A stretch of DNA of 64,000 nt, from positions 1,240,001 through 1,304,000 of the forward strand of contig NZ_AP024110.1 in the NCBI RefSeq assembly GCF_019703875.1, written 5' to 3'. Source of the stretch: Methyloradius palustris. GTDB taxonomy: Bacteria; Pseudomonadota; Gammaproteobacteria; Burkholderiales; Methylophilaceae. The notes under the pieces are model-generated. The model saw nothing but the letters and a program-made list of their open reading frames with translations, ran no database searches and was not told the DNA's origin. A program made the translations under genes and the position numbers. Numbering within the stretch: the first letter of the stretch is position 1; each line of letters begins with the position of its first letter. Positions 1-7,956 of this stretch are shown in pieces.

Positions 1-1239
1 GGCAATCTGACCAATTCAGATCAACTCAAGCAAGAGATGTTTCGCCAGGATTTGCGCCACATCAATACCAGCTCAGATTCAGAGGTATTGTTGAATGTAT
101 TGGCGCATGAGATCGAGCATACAGCCCACAGTGCAGTGCTTGATACAGATGTGATTTTTGAGGCGGTAACAGGCGTCCACAAACGTTGCAAAGGCGCTTA
201 TGCGGTCGTAGCCATGGTGGCTAATTTTGGTTTGTTGGCATTTCGCGACCCTAATGGTATTCGTCCTTTGGTGATTGGCAAGCTTGAGTCGGCAAAAGGA
301 GTTGAATACATTGTGGCCTCTGAAAGTGTGGCGCTTGATGTACTTGGCTTCAAGATGATTCGCGATGTAGAGCCAGGCGAGGCTATCTTTATTGATATGG
401 ATGGCAATTTCTTCTCTCGCCAATGCGCAGAAGCACCTAAGTTATCTCCCTGTATATTTGAGTATGTTTACCTGGCCAGGCCGGATTCAGTGATTGACCA
501 TGTGTCTGTTTACCAAACCCGTTTGCACATGGGCGAAAGTCTGGCGAAAAAGATTGCTGAAGAATGGAAAGACTTAAAGATTGATGTCGTTATCCCGATT
601 CCGGATACCAGTCGCCCAAGCGCTCTGCAACTGGCCAACGCACTCAATCTCACATACCGCGAAGGTTTTATTAAGAATCGTTATATTGGCCGTACTTTTA
701 TCATGCCAGGCCAGGCTTTACGTAAAAAATCAGTACGACAAAAGCTCAACCCGATTGGCATGGAATTCAAAGGCAAAAACATATTGCTGGTTGACGACTC
801 TATCGTGCGCGGTACAACCTCCAAGCAAATCGTACAGATGGCCCGTGATGCTGGCGCAAATAAAGTGTTCTTTGCTTCTGCTGCGCCTCCAGTCAGGTTT
901 CCTAATGTCTATGGTATCGATATGCCGACGCGCGATGAATTGCTTGCAACAGGGCGCACTGATGCTGAAATCTGCGAAGAAATTGGCGCAGATGCATTGA
1001 TCTATCAAGATTTAGATGCGTTAGTGCAGGCCGTGCAATTGAGCAACCCGGATATCAAGCAGTTTGACTGCTCATGTTTTGATGGCAACTATGTCACGGG
1101 CGATATTGATGAAAATTATCTCAACAATATTGAATCAGCCCGCGGTGATGGCCAGAAATCAAACAAGCCTGCCAACTCAAGTACCCAGCTTGATTTGAAT
1201 CTGGTGACCGTCAAAGAGTATGAAGAAGAAGCTGCTTGA
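1..1239 (+). CDS. purF: Amidophosphoribosyltransferase, 3' part (5' end outside window)
   Basis: This is the first committed enzyme of purine synthesis, which transfers glutamine-derived ammonia to PRPP. The reading frame is open from base 1, so the N-terminal catalytic cysteine and the first part of the glutaminase domain lie upstream of the window. Visible are the rest of the Ntn-hydrolase domain and the phosphoribosyltransferase domain with the PRPP-binding loop ILLVDDSIVRGTTS and the IPDTSRPSA segment. An internal ATG at 37 is not the real start. The C-terminus (about the last 40 residues) is charged and variable. The identification is secure; only the length is unknown. Confidence 0.96.
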   Translation, partial: GNLTNSDQLKQEMFRQDLRHINTSSDSEVLLNVLAHEIEHTAHSAVLDTDVIFEAVTGVHKRCKGAYAVVAMVANFGLLAFRDPNGIRPLVIGKLESAKGVEYIVASESVALDVLGFKMIRDVEPGEAIFIDMDGNFFSRQCAEAPKLSPCIFEYVYLARPDSVIDHVSVYQTRLHMGESLAKKIAEEWKDLKIDVVIPIPDTSRPSALQLANALNLTYREGFIKNRYIGRTFIMPGQALRKKSVRQKLNPIGMEFKGKNILLVDDSIVRGTTSKQIVQMARDAGANKVFFASAAPPVRFPNVYGIDMPTRDELLATGRTDAEICEEIGADALIYQDLDALVQAVQLSNPDIKQFDCSCFDGNYVTGDIDENYLNNIESARGDGQKSNKPANSSTQLDLNLVTVKEYEEEAA

Positions 1240-1265
1240 CCACCTAAGTTACTGAAGCGTATTAT
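1236..1265 (+). promoter_or_regulatory. Putative sigma-70 promoter for metZ
   Basis: A -35 box TTGACC (1236-1241) overlaps the purF stop codon. It is followed after 18 bp by the -10 box TATTAT (1260-1265); each hexamer matches five of six consensus bases. Transcription would start near 1272, about 20 nt before the SAM-II riboswitch, so metZ could be transcribed independently of purF. Confidence 0.55.
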
Positions 1266-1292
1266 TTGACGGGTATTATCTAAGCTAGGTTA

Positions 1293-1363
1293 CAAAGCGC
1301 CGATTTGAGATTATTCAATTAACTCAGCTTGCGGGCGCATAATAAATACAGCTAAAGCGAGCC
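1293..1363 (+). ncRNA. SAM-II riboswitch
   Basis: The leader of metZ carries the hallmarks of the SAM-II (metA RNA) aptamer. P1 pairs GCGCC (1297-1301) with GGCGC (1334-1338). The P1 5' strand is followed directly by the conserved GATTTG (1302-1307). A conserved GCTTGC (1327-1332) pairs with GCGAGC (1357-1362) to form the pseudoknot helix. The A-rich AATAAAT and the signature GCTAAA (1351-1356) lie between P1 and the pseudoknot 3' strand. A small extra hairpin, TGAG/CTCA, sits in the loop. An intrinsic terminator follows four bases later, then metZ, a methionine gene, which is the expected regulon. Family assignment is by motif recognition and was not checked with a covariance model. Confidence 0.88.
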
Positions 1364-1366
1364 AAG

Positions 1367-1402
1367 AACCCGTTTTAGCAAATGCTATGGCGGGTTTTTT
1401 TT
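1367..1402 (+). terminator. Intrinsic terminator, probable riboswitch expression platform
   Basis: AACCCG (1367-1372) pairs with CGGGTT (1391-1396) around an inner hairpin TAGCA/TGCTA (1376-1380 with 1383-1387), and a run of eight T follows. It stands between the SAM-II aptamer and metZ, so it can act as the transcription attenuator of metZ as well as ending purF transcripts. CGGG at 1332-1335, part of the aptamer, is complementary to CCCG in the 5' arm and could form an antiterminator when SAM is absent (inference). Confidence 0.85.
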
Positions 1403-1467
1403 ATGCCCGTGAATTTTGATGATTTTCAAATTTGATTTTATGGATAAGCAATAAGGATATATCGATC

Positions 1468-2637
1468 ATGACACATGAATGGCAACCAGAAACTCTAGCT
1501 GTAAGGGCCGGTAGCGAACATACTGCCTATGGCGAGAATTCTGAAGCGATGTTTCTGACATCCAGCTTTGTATTCGAAAATGCGGCGCAAGCCGCTGCAA
1601 GATTTGGTGGGCAGGAGCCAGGCAATATCTATTCACGCTTCACTAACCCTACAGTGACCATGTTTCAAAATAAGCTTGCAGCACTGGAGGGTGCTGAGTC
1701 TTGCGTTGCCACATCATCTGGCATGGCCGCGATTCTGGCGGCTGTGATGGGCTTATGCTCGGCAGGCGATCATGTGGTTGCCTCGCGTAGTATTTTTGGT
1801 ACATCGGTACAGTTATTTGCCAATATATTAACTCGCTGGGGTTTAGAAACGACCTTCGTTTCTTTGACGGACCCAGATGCCTGGAAAGCGGCAGCTAAAG
1901 CAAATACCAAGCTATTTTTCGTTGAGACACCATCAAACCCGTTGACCGAAGTCTGTGATATTAATGAGCTGGCTGATATTGCACATAATGCAGGTGCGTT
2001 GCTGGTTGTCGATAATTGTTTCTGCACCCCAGCTTTGCAGAAACCGCTCGATCTAGGTGCCGATATTATTATTCACTCTGCAACTAAATACATAGATGGG
2101 CAAGGGCGTTGCTTGGGCGGTGCGGTGTTGGGTAAAAAGGCAGTGATTGAGCCCGTTTATGGATTCTTGCGTACCGCTGGCCCAACCATGAGTGCATTCA
2201 ATGCATGGGTGTTTCTGAAAGGTCTTGAAACCCTGCATGTACGTATGGAAGCGCATGCGCGCAACGCCCTAGCGCTAGCAACATGGCTTGAGCAGCAGCC
2301 TGGTGTTGAGCGTGTGTATTATCCTGGCCTTGCATCGCATCCGCAGCATGCGCTTGCGCTTAAACAGCAGAAGAGTGGCGGTGCCATACTGTCATTTGAT
2401 GTGAAGGGTGGACAGCAAGCTGCTTGGCGCTTAATTGATGCTACTAAAATGATTTCAATCACGGCCAATCTGGGTGATGCTAAAAGCACGATCACACATC
2501 CGGCTACCACCACCCATAGCCGCGTCTCACCAGAGGCAAGAGCCGCTGCAGGTATCGGTGATGGTTTGGTGCGCATTGCGGTAGGCTTGGAACATATCGA
2601 TGACTTGAAAGCTGACTTGGCATTGCTTACCCAGTAA
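1468..2637 (+). CDS. metZ: O-succinylhomoserine sulfhydrylase
   Basis: PLP-dependent enzyme of the Cys/Met metabolism family that makes homocysteine from O-succinylhomoserine and sulfide. Typical features are the N-terminal YSRFTNPT and TSSGMAAI segments and the PLP lysine in HSATKYIDGQGR. The end ITHPATTTHS...VRIAVGLEHIDDL is characteristic. The ATG at 1468 is chosen because AAGGA lies ten bases upstream and MTHEWQPETLAVRAG is the usual start; an upstream in-frame start at 1432 has no such support. The length of 389 aa is normal. Expression is predicted to be under SAM control through the riboswitch in the leader. MetZ rather than MetB is favoured by overall similarity, but substrate preference cannot be proved from sequence. 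Confidence 0.93.
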   Translation: MTHEWQPETLAVRAGSEHTAYGENSEAMFLTSSFVFENAAQAAARFGGQEPGNIYSRFTNPTVTMFQNKLAALEGAESCVATSSGMAAILAAVMGLCSAGDHVVASRSIFGTSVQLFANILTRWGLETTFVSLTDPDAWKAAAKANTKLFFVETPSNPLTEVCDINELADIAHNAGALLVVDNCFCTPALQKPLDLGADIIIHSATKYIDGQGRCLGGAVLGKKAVIEPVYGFLRTAGPTMSAFNAWVFLKGLETLHVRMEAHARNALALATWLEQQPGVERVYYPGLASHPQHALALKQQKSGGAILSFDVKGGQQAAWRLIDATKMISITANLGDAKSTITHPATTTHSRVSPEARAAAGIGDGLVRIAVGLEHIDDLKADLALLTQ

Positions 2638-2752
2638 GTTTGATACTTTAGGGTGTTTGATGTCGTCAAAGTATGGGATGATTGATAAATGCTTTTGCCA
2701 CATTATTTATGAGTAAGTTACCTTTGTTCAATTAACTATCAGGAGTGTTGCC

Positions 2753-3043
2753 ATGAGTTTGAAAGATGAGTATTTAGAGAAATTAAAAGTGCAATTAGAT
2801 GAGTGGTCTGCGGATATTGATGTGCTTGAAGCGCGTGCGAAACAGGCTGAAGCTAATGCGCGCGTTAAATATGACCAGCAATTGACGATACTCAAAGCCA
2901 AGCGTGATGAGGCTAAAGCTAAAGTGGCTGAGATTCATGGTTCTACTGGCGAGGCTTGGCAAGAACTGAAAAAAAGTGGTGAAGAAGCTTGGGAAGTGCT
3001 CAAAAAAGGCTTTGAAGAAGCCCGTAAGAAATTCAAAGAATAG
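2753..3043 (+). CDS. Small coiled-coil protein
   Basis: Predicted cytoplasmic protein of 96 residues, almost entirely helical and rich in Lys, Glu and Ala, with heptad-like spacing over roughly residues 5-60. A Trp-containing tail follows (AWQELKKSGEEAWEVLKKGF). No signal peptide or membrane segment is present. An AGGAG-type ribosome site precedes the ATG. It is followed 27 bases later by a small membrane protein gene in the same direction. Such pairs occur in environmental Proteobacteria and are sometimes linked to stress responses, but the function is not known to me. Confidence 0.8.
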   Translation: MSLKDEYLEKLKVQLDEWSADIDVLEARAKQAEANARVKYDQQLTILKAKRDEAKAKVAEIHGSTGEAWQELKKSGEEAWEVLKKGFEEARKKFKE

Positions 3044-3070
3044 TCACAATATTACTGAGGAGAGATATCC

Positions 3071-3286
3071 ATGAAGTCATCACTTATTATCGGCTTGTTG
3101 TTAATAGCACTAGGTGCTGCATCATTAGTGTACAAGCAGATTAGTTTTACTACCGAAGAAACTGTTGCCCAGATTGGCCCACTTAAGGCGACTGCGGAAA
3201 CTGAAAAGAATATCCCTATCCCTGATATTTTGGGCGTGATTGCCATAGTCGCTGGTGTATTGGTGATAGTGATCGGCCGTAAATAA
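3071..3286 (+). CDS. Small two-helix membrane protein of unknown function
   Basis: 71-residue inner-membrane protein. It has one hydrophobic segment at about residues 4-20 and another at about 50-68, joined by a polar loop of about 30 residues that contains the YKQISFTTEE motif. It resembles a family of about 70-residue proteins whose second helix is preceded by IPxPxxLGV (possibly DUF3185; not certain). A GAGGAGAG ribosome site lies just before the ATG. It probably forms a unit with the preceding coiled-coil gene and ends at the strong terminator at 3303. Confidence 0.78.
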   Translation: MKSSLIIGLLLIALGAASLVYKQISFTTEETVAQIGPLKATAETEKNIPIPDILGVIAIVAGVLVIVIGRK

Positions 3287-3302
3287 CATCTAAGCAAGCA
3301 AT

Positions 3303-3334
3303 AAAAAAACGGGGCTTCAAGCCCCGTTTTTTAT
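3303..3334. terminator. Bidirectional intrinsic terminator
   Basis: The GC-rich hairpin GGGGCTT/AAGCCCC (about 3310-3326) is flanked by A-run and T-run, so it can end transcription from both sides. It serves the small membrane protein gene on the plus strand and the peroxiredoxin gene on the minus strand. Confidence 0.88.
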
Positions 3335-3354
3335 TGCTAAATTGCTTAATCCAA

Positions 3355-3957
3355 TTACAAGCTAGCTGCGTTTTCTGCCAGATATTTCGCCACACCTTCG
3401 GTCGAAGCATTCATGCCAGCCTTGCCCTTTTTCCAGCCTGCTGGGCATACTTCGCCGTGCTCTTCAAAGAATTGCAACGCATCAACAATACGTAGTGTTT
3501 CGTCAATGTCACGGCCTAGTGGCAAGTCGTTGATGACTTGGTTAACTACAACACCAGCCTTGTTAATCAGGAATGTGCCGCGATAAGCAACGCCACCTTC
3601 AGCTTCAACATCATAAGCTTTTACGATTTGGTGATTGATGTCAGCAATCATTGGGTAACCAACTTTGCCGATACCACCATTATTGACTGGCGTATTTTTC
3701 CAGGCTAAATGGGTGAAGTGTGAATCAATAGAAACGCCAATCACTTCAACACCGCGTTTTTTGAATTCTTCAAGACGATGGTCAAAAGCAATCAGTTCAG
3801 AAGGGCACACGAAAGTGAAATCCAGTGGCCAAAAGAAAATAACGGCTGGTTTACCTTTGATATGGGCATGAAGGTTGAATGATTCATTGATCGTGTTATC
3901 ATCCAGTACGGCCGCTGCGGTGAAGTCTGGTGCGGGTTTACCTACGAGTACTGCCAT
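3355..3957 (-). CDS. Typical 2-Cys peroxiredoxin (AhpC/Prx1 type)
   Basis: Cytoplasmic thiol peroxidase that reduces hydrogen peroxide and organic hydroperoxides. The peroxidatic cysteine is C51 in the FTFVCPSE motif. The resolving cysteine is C171 in EVCPAGW, which marks it as a typical dimeric 2-Cys enzyme. Its length of 200 aa is normal. The start is supported by AAAGGAG six bases upstream. It is monocistronic, divergent from gyrA and closed by the terminator at 3303. The electron donor (AhpF or thioredoxin) is not encoded nearby. A possible OxyR-like site lies upstream (see findings). Confidence 0.93.
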   Translation of the reverse strand: MAVLVGKPAPDFTAAAVLDDNTINESFNLHAHIKGKPAVIFFWPLDFTFVCPSELIAFDHRLEEFKKRGVEVIGVSIDSHFTHLAWKNTPVNNGGIGKVGYPMIADINHQIVKAYDVEAEGGVAYRGTFLINKAGVVVNQVINDLPLGRDIDETLRIVDALQFFEEHGEVCPAGWKKGKAGMNASTEGVAKYLAENAASL

Positions 3958-4212
3958 GGTATTTCTCCTTTGGTATGTTATTGAATACGTGAAAACATCT
4001 TATGCCTGAATCAGGCGATAGCGTAAATTAACTTAAATTAATTTTCTAATCAATTCTTACTATAGTGCTGATTTATTATCGCTATGGGTATTTTGTATTC
4101 ACTATTTTAAATGATATTTATGACAGGGTATTTACCATGTCAGCAAGCATGATTTGAGCGCTTTATCATGTTAAAATCATAGTCTTTAAGCCACTTCCGA
4201 CAGAATAATTAC
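3958..4212. other. Divergent intergenic region, peroxiredoxin / gyrA
   Basis: 255 bp, AT-rich, without a convincing ORF. It must hold the promoters of both the peroxiredoxin gene and gyrA. Two 15-bp blocks ending in CTAT (4049-4063 and 4071-4085), separated by 7 bp, have the spacing of an OxyR tetramer site but match it only partly. No consensus promoter for gyrA could be fixed by eye. Confidence 0.45.
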
Positions 4213-6774
4213 ATGGATCAGTTCGCAAAAGAAACCCTCCCGATTAGCTTAGAAGATGAGATGCGCCGTTCTTACCTTGATTACGCCATGAGCGTGATTG
4301 TAGGGCGCGCCTTACCAGATGTAAGAGACGGTTTAAAGCCCGTGCATAGACGTGTTTTATTCGCTATGCATGAGCTTAGTAATGACTGGAATCGACCTTA
4401 CAAGAAGTCTGCTCGTATCGTCGGTGATGTCATCGGTAAGTACCATCCACATGGTGATACCGCTGTGTATGACACCATTGTTCGTATGGCGCAGAATTTC
4501 TCATTGCGCTACATGTTGGTGGATGGTCAGGGTAACTTTGGTTCGGTTGATGGTGATAACGCTGCGGCCATGCGATATACCGAAATCCGTATGTCACGTA
4601 TTGCGCATGAGTTGCTTGCTGATATTGACAAAGAAACGGTAGATTTTGGGCCGAACTATGATGGCTCCGAGCATGAGCCGCTCATCATGCCTGCGCGCAT
4701 CCCCAATCTGTTGATTAACGGCAGCTCTGGTATCGCGGTAGGTATGGCAACAAACATTCCGCCACATAACCTGCATGAAGTGCTGGATGCCTGTGTGGCC
4801 TTGCTGCAAAACTCAGATATCACAATTGATGAACTGATTGATATTGTGCCTGCACCTGATTTCCCAACCGCTGGCATTATCTATGGCACAGTTGGTGTGA
4901 AAGAGGGTTATCGCACTGGTCGTGGTCGTGTGGTGATGCGTGGTCGTACCCATGTGGAAGATATGGAAAAGGGCAATCGCCAAGCGCTGATTGTTGACGA
5001 GTTACCGTACCAGGTGAACAAAAAGACCTTCGTTGAGAAGATCGCCGAACTGGTCAACGAGAAAAAGATTGAGGGTATTTCTGATCTTCGTGACGAGTCC
5101 GATAAATCAGGTATGCGCGTGGTGATTGAACTCAAACGCGGTGAAGTGCCAGAAGTCGTTCTGAACAACCTCTATAAACAAACCCAATTGCAAGACACTT
5201 TCGGCATGAATATGGTGGCCTTATTAGATGGTCAGCCACGTCTGTTGAATCTCAAGCAGATGCTAGAGGCTTTCTTACGCCATCGTCGTGAAGTGATTAC
5301 GCGCCGTACCGTATTTGAGCTCCGTAAAGCGCGCGAGCGTGGCCATGTGCTCGAAGGTTTGGCCGTTGCTTTAGCAAACGTTGATGACATGATTGCGATT
5401 ATCAAAGCCGCACCAACGCCACCAGAAGCAAAGAAAGACTTGATGGCGAAGATATGGAAATCGCCAGTAGTAGAAGAAATGCTCAAGCGCGCGGCCATGG
5501 AGGCTTCACGCCCAGAAGGCTTATCTGTAGATTTTGGTTTAAGCCCTGATGGCTACAAACTATCTGACGTGCAAGCGCAGGAAATCTTGCAGATGCGTCT
5601 GCAACGCTTGACTGGTCTTGAGCAAGATAAGATTGTCAGCGAGTACAAAGAAGTGATGGATGTGATCGCCAATTTACTGGATATCCTGGCAAAAGCCGAG
5701 CGCGTAACACAGATGATTACCGAAGAGCTTGCCGCAATACGTCAACAGTTTGGCGACAAACGCCGCAGTGAGATTGTGCATAATGCGCAAGATCTATCGA
5801 TTGAAGATTTCATCACGCCGCAAGACGTAGTCGTGACTTTATCGCACACTGGCTACATCAAATCGCAACCGCTCGAAGAATACCGTGCGCAAAAGCGCGG
5901 TGGCCGTGGTAAGCAAGCAGCAGCAACTAAAGAAGATGACTTTATCGATAAGATGTTCGTGGCGAATACCCATGATTACATTTTGTGCTTCTCCAATCGT
6001 GGTCGCGTGTATTGGCTGAAGGTATATGAAGTGCCACAAGGCAGCCGCATCAGCCGTGGCAAGCCTATTGTTAATTTGTTCCCGCTAGAAGAAGGCGAGA
6101 AAATCAACGCCATTCTGCCCGTCAAAACGTTTGATGAAGATCACTACATTTTCATGGCAACCGCTCAAGGTACAGTTAAGAAAACATCGCTGGTTGAATT
6201 CTCTAACCCACGCAAGTCGGGCATTATCGCGATCAATTTAGATGATGGTGATTACCTGATTGGCGCTGAAGTCACCAATGGCGCACATGACATTGTACTG
6301 GTTTCTAACGGCGGTAAAGCAGTGTGGTTTGACGAGGAAGATGTACGTGCTATGGGTCGTAATACCCGCGGTGTGCGTGGTATGAAGCTTGCCGCCAAAC
6401 AGCAGGTATTGTCATTACTGGTAGCCGTAGATGACAAACAGACAGTATTGGTAGCCACCGAAAATGGTTATGGTAAACGTACTGTGCTTTCTGATTTTCG
6501 CCATTCTGGTCGTGGTACGCAGGGTGTTAAGGCAATCGCGATCAGTGAACGTAATGGTTTGGTAGTGGCTGCGCGCTTGGTCAATGATGAAGATGAAATC
6601 ATGTTGATCACAACTGGTGGTGTGCTGATCCGTACTCGCGTGAAAGAGATTCGCGAGTTAGGCCGCGCAACACAGGGCGTAACGCTGATTAACCTGAGTG
6701 CAGGTGAAAAATTATCTGGCCTTGAGAAAGTAGTCGAAACTGACGATGTTGAAGCTGACGCTGATCCAGTATAG
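4213..6774 (+). CDS. gyrA: DNA gyrase subunit A
   Basis: Type II topoisomerase subunit that cuts and rejoins DNA for negative supercoiling, in an A2B2 complex with GyrB. The active-site tyrosine is Y122 in AAMRYTEIR. The quinolone-determining region reads HPHGDTAVYD, with T83 and D87 in E. coli numbering. Thr at 83 is a common wild-type state outside enterics. The DNA-wrapping C-terminal domain carries the GyrA box QKRGGRGKQ at about residues 560-568, which separates it from ParC. The length of 853 aa is typical. It starts a run of plus-strand genes continuing with serC and pheA. Confidence 0.97.
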   Translation: MDQFAKETLPISLEDEMRRSYLDYAMSVIVGRALPDVRDGLKPVHRRVLFAMHELSNDWNRPYKKSARIVGDVIGKYHPHGDTAVYDTIVRMAQNFSLRYMLVDGQGNFGSVDGDNAAAMRYTEIRMSRIAHELLADIDKETVDFGPNYDGSEHEPLIMPARIPNLLINGSSGIAVGMATNIPPHNLHEVLDACVALLQNSDITIDELIDIVPAPDFPTAGIIYGTVGVKEGYRTGRGRVVMRGRTHVEDMEKGNRQALIVDELPYQVNKKTFVEKIAELVNEKKIEGISDLRDESDKSGMRVVIELKRGEVPEVVLNNLYKQTQLQDTFGMNMVALLDGQPRLLNLKQMLEAFLRHRREVITRRTVFELRKARERGHVLEGLAVALANVDDMIAIIKAAPTPPEAKKDLMAKIWKSPVVEEMLKRAAMEASRPEGLSVDFGLSPDGYKLSDVQAQEILQMRLQRLTGLEQDKIVSEYKEVMDVIANLLDILAKAERVTQMITEELAAIRQQFGDKRRSEIVHNAQDLSIEDFITPQDVVVTLSHTGYIKSQPLEEYRAQKRGGRGKQAAATKEDDFIDKMFVANTHDYILCFSNRGRVYWLKVYEVPQGSRISRGKPIVNLFPLEEGEKINAILPVKTFDEDHYIFMATAQGTVKKTSLVEFSNPRKSGIIAINLDDGDYLIGAEVTNGAHDIVLVSNGGKAVWFDEEDVRAMGRNTRGVRGMKLAAKQQVLSLLVAVDDKQTVLVATENGYGKRTVLSDFRHSGRGTQGVKAIAISERNGLVVAARLVNDEDEIMLITTGGVLIRTRVKEIRELGRATQGVTLINLSAGEKLSGLEKVVETDDVEADADPV

Positions 6775-6823
6775 ACATATCAATATTGCCTTGGCATCAA
6801 TGACTCATTAGCAAAGTTACCGT

Positions 6824-7906
6824 ATGACGCATATCTATAATTTCTCTGCAGGCCCTGCAGTATTGCCTAAAGAAGTGCTGATTCAGGCACGTGATGAGAT
6901 GTTGGATTGGCATGGCTCTGGCATGTCCATTATGGAAATGAGCCACCGTGGCAAAGAGTTTATGGCCATTGCTGCTGAGGCTGAAGCTGATTTTCGTGAG
7001 CTATTAGCAATCCCTGCAAATTATAAAGTCCTGTTTTTGCAGGGTGGGGCCCACGCGCAGTTTTCTATGGTGCCACTCAATCTTTTGCGTGATAAAAAAA
7101 CGGTGGATTATGTTGATACAGGTATCTGGTCGCGCAAAGCGATTGATGAGGCCGCAAAATATTGCCAGGTGAATATCGCGGCATCTTCTGCGGCAGATCA
7201 TTACACCTATGCGCCAACGCAAGATGAATGGCAGTTGAACAAAAATGCTGCTTATGTGCATTACACCTCAAATGAAACCATAGGTGGCGTCGAGATGTTC
7301 TGGACGCCAGAAGTAAGCGATGTGCCGCTGGTGGCTGATATGTCGTCGCATATTCTATCTCGGCCGATAGACGTGAGTAAGTTTGGAATCATTTACGCAG
7401 GCGCACAAAAGAATATCGGTCCTGCAGGCCTGACCATCGTGATTATTCGTGATGATTTAATCGGCCATGCCAGCAGCTACACGCCTAGCATGTTCGATTA
7501 TAAAATCCACGCAGACAATGGCTCTATGTATAACACGCCGCCAACCTATGGCATCTACATTGCAGGATTGGTGTTTAAAGGCCTGAAGGCAAAGGGTGGT
7601 CTGGCAGCGATGGAACAAGCCAATATTGCAAAAGCCGAATTGCTCTACGGCTACCTGGATAGCTCAGACTTTTACAGTTCGCCAATTGCGGTAGAAAATC
7701 GCTCACGCATGAATGTACCGTTTACGCTCAAAGACGCTAGTCTAGATGAATTGTTCTTGAAAGAGTCTCATCAGCAAGGCCTTTTGCAGCTTAAAGGCCA
7801 TAAGTTAGTGGGCGGTATGCGGGCATCCATCTATAACGCAATGCCGATTGAAGGTGTGCAGGCATTGGTTGATTTCATGCAAGAATTCAAACGAGTGCAC
7901 GGCTAA
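6824..7906 (+). CDS. serC: Phosphoserine aminotransferase
   Basis: PLP enzyme that converts 3-phosphohydroxypyruvate to phosphoserine and can also act in pyridoxal phosphate synthesis. The N-terminus IYNFSAGPAVLP and the PLP lysine K196 in GAQKNIGPAGL are diagnostic. The C-terminal GGMRASIYNAM motif binds substrate phosphate. It is 360 aa long, as usual. It lies between gyrA and pheA, the common proteobacterial order gyrA-serC-pheA. Confidence 0.97.
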   Translation: MTHIYNFSAGPAVLPKEVLIQARDEMLDWHGSGMSIMEMSHRGKEFMAIAAEAEADFRELLAIPANYKVLFLQGGAHAQFSMVPLNLLRDKKTVDYVDTGIWSRKAIDEAAKYCQVNIAASSAADHYTYAPTQDEWQLNKNAAYVHYTSNETIGGVEMFWTPEVSDVPLVADMSSHILSRPIDVSKFGIIYAGAQKNIGPAGLTIVIIRDDLIGHASSYTPSMFDYKIHADNGSMYNTPPTYGIYIAGLVFKGLKAKGGLAAMEQANIAKAELLYGYLDSSDFYSSPIAVENRSRMNVPFTLKDASLDELFLKESHQQGLLQLKGHKLVGGMRASIYNAMPIEGVQALVDFMQEFKRVHG

Positions 7907-7956
7907 TGACTATTAATCCAATGTGCCGCTAATAATAGAACTGATATAGTTGTGCC

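Noticed and set aside
1240..1402. Interpretation as a simple purF terminator region
   Set aside because: The conserved GATTTG, GCTTGC and GCTAAA elements with the correct P1 and pseudoknot pairings fit a SAM-II aptamer, and the downstream gene is metZ.
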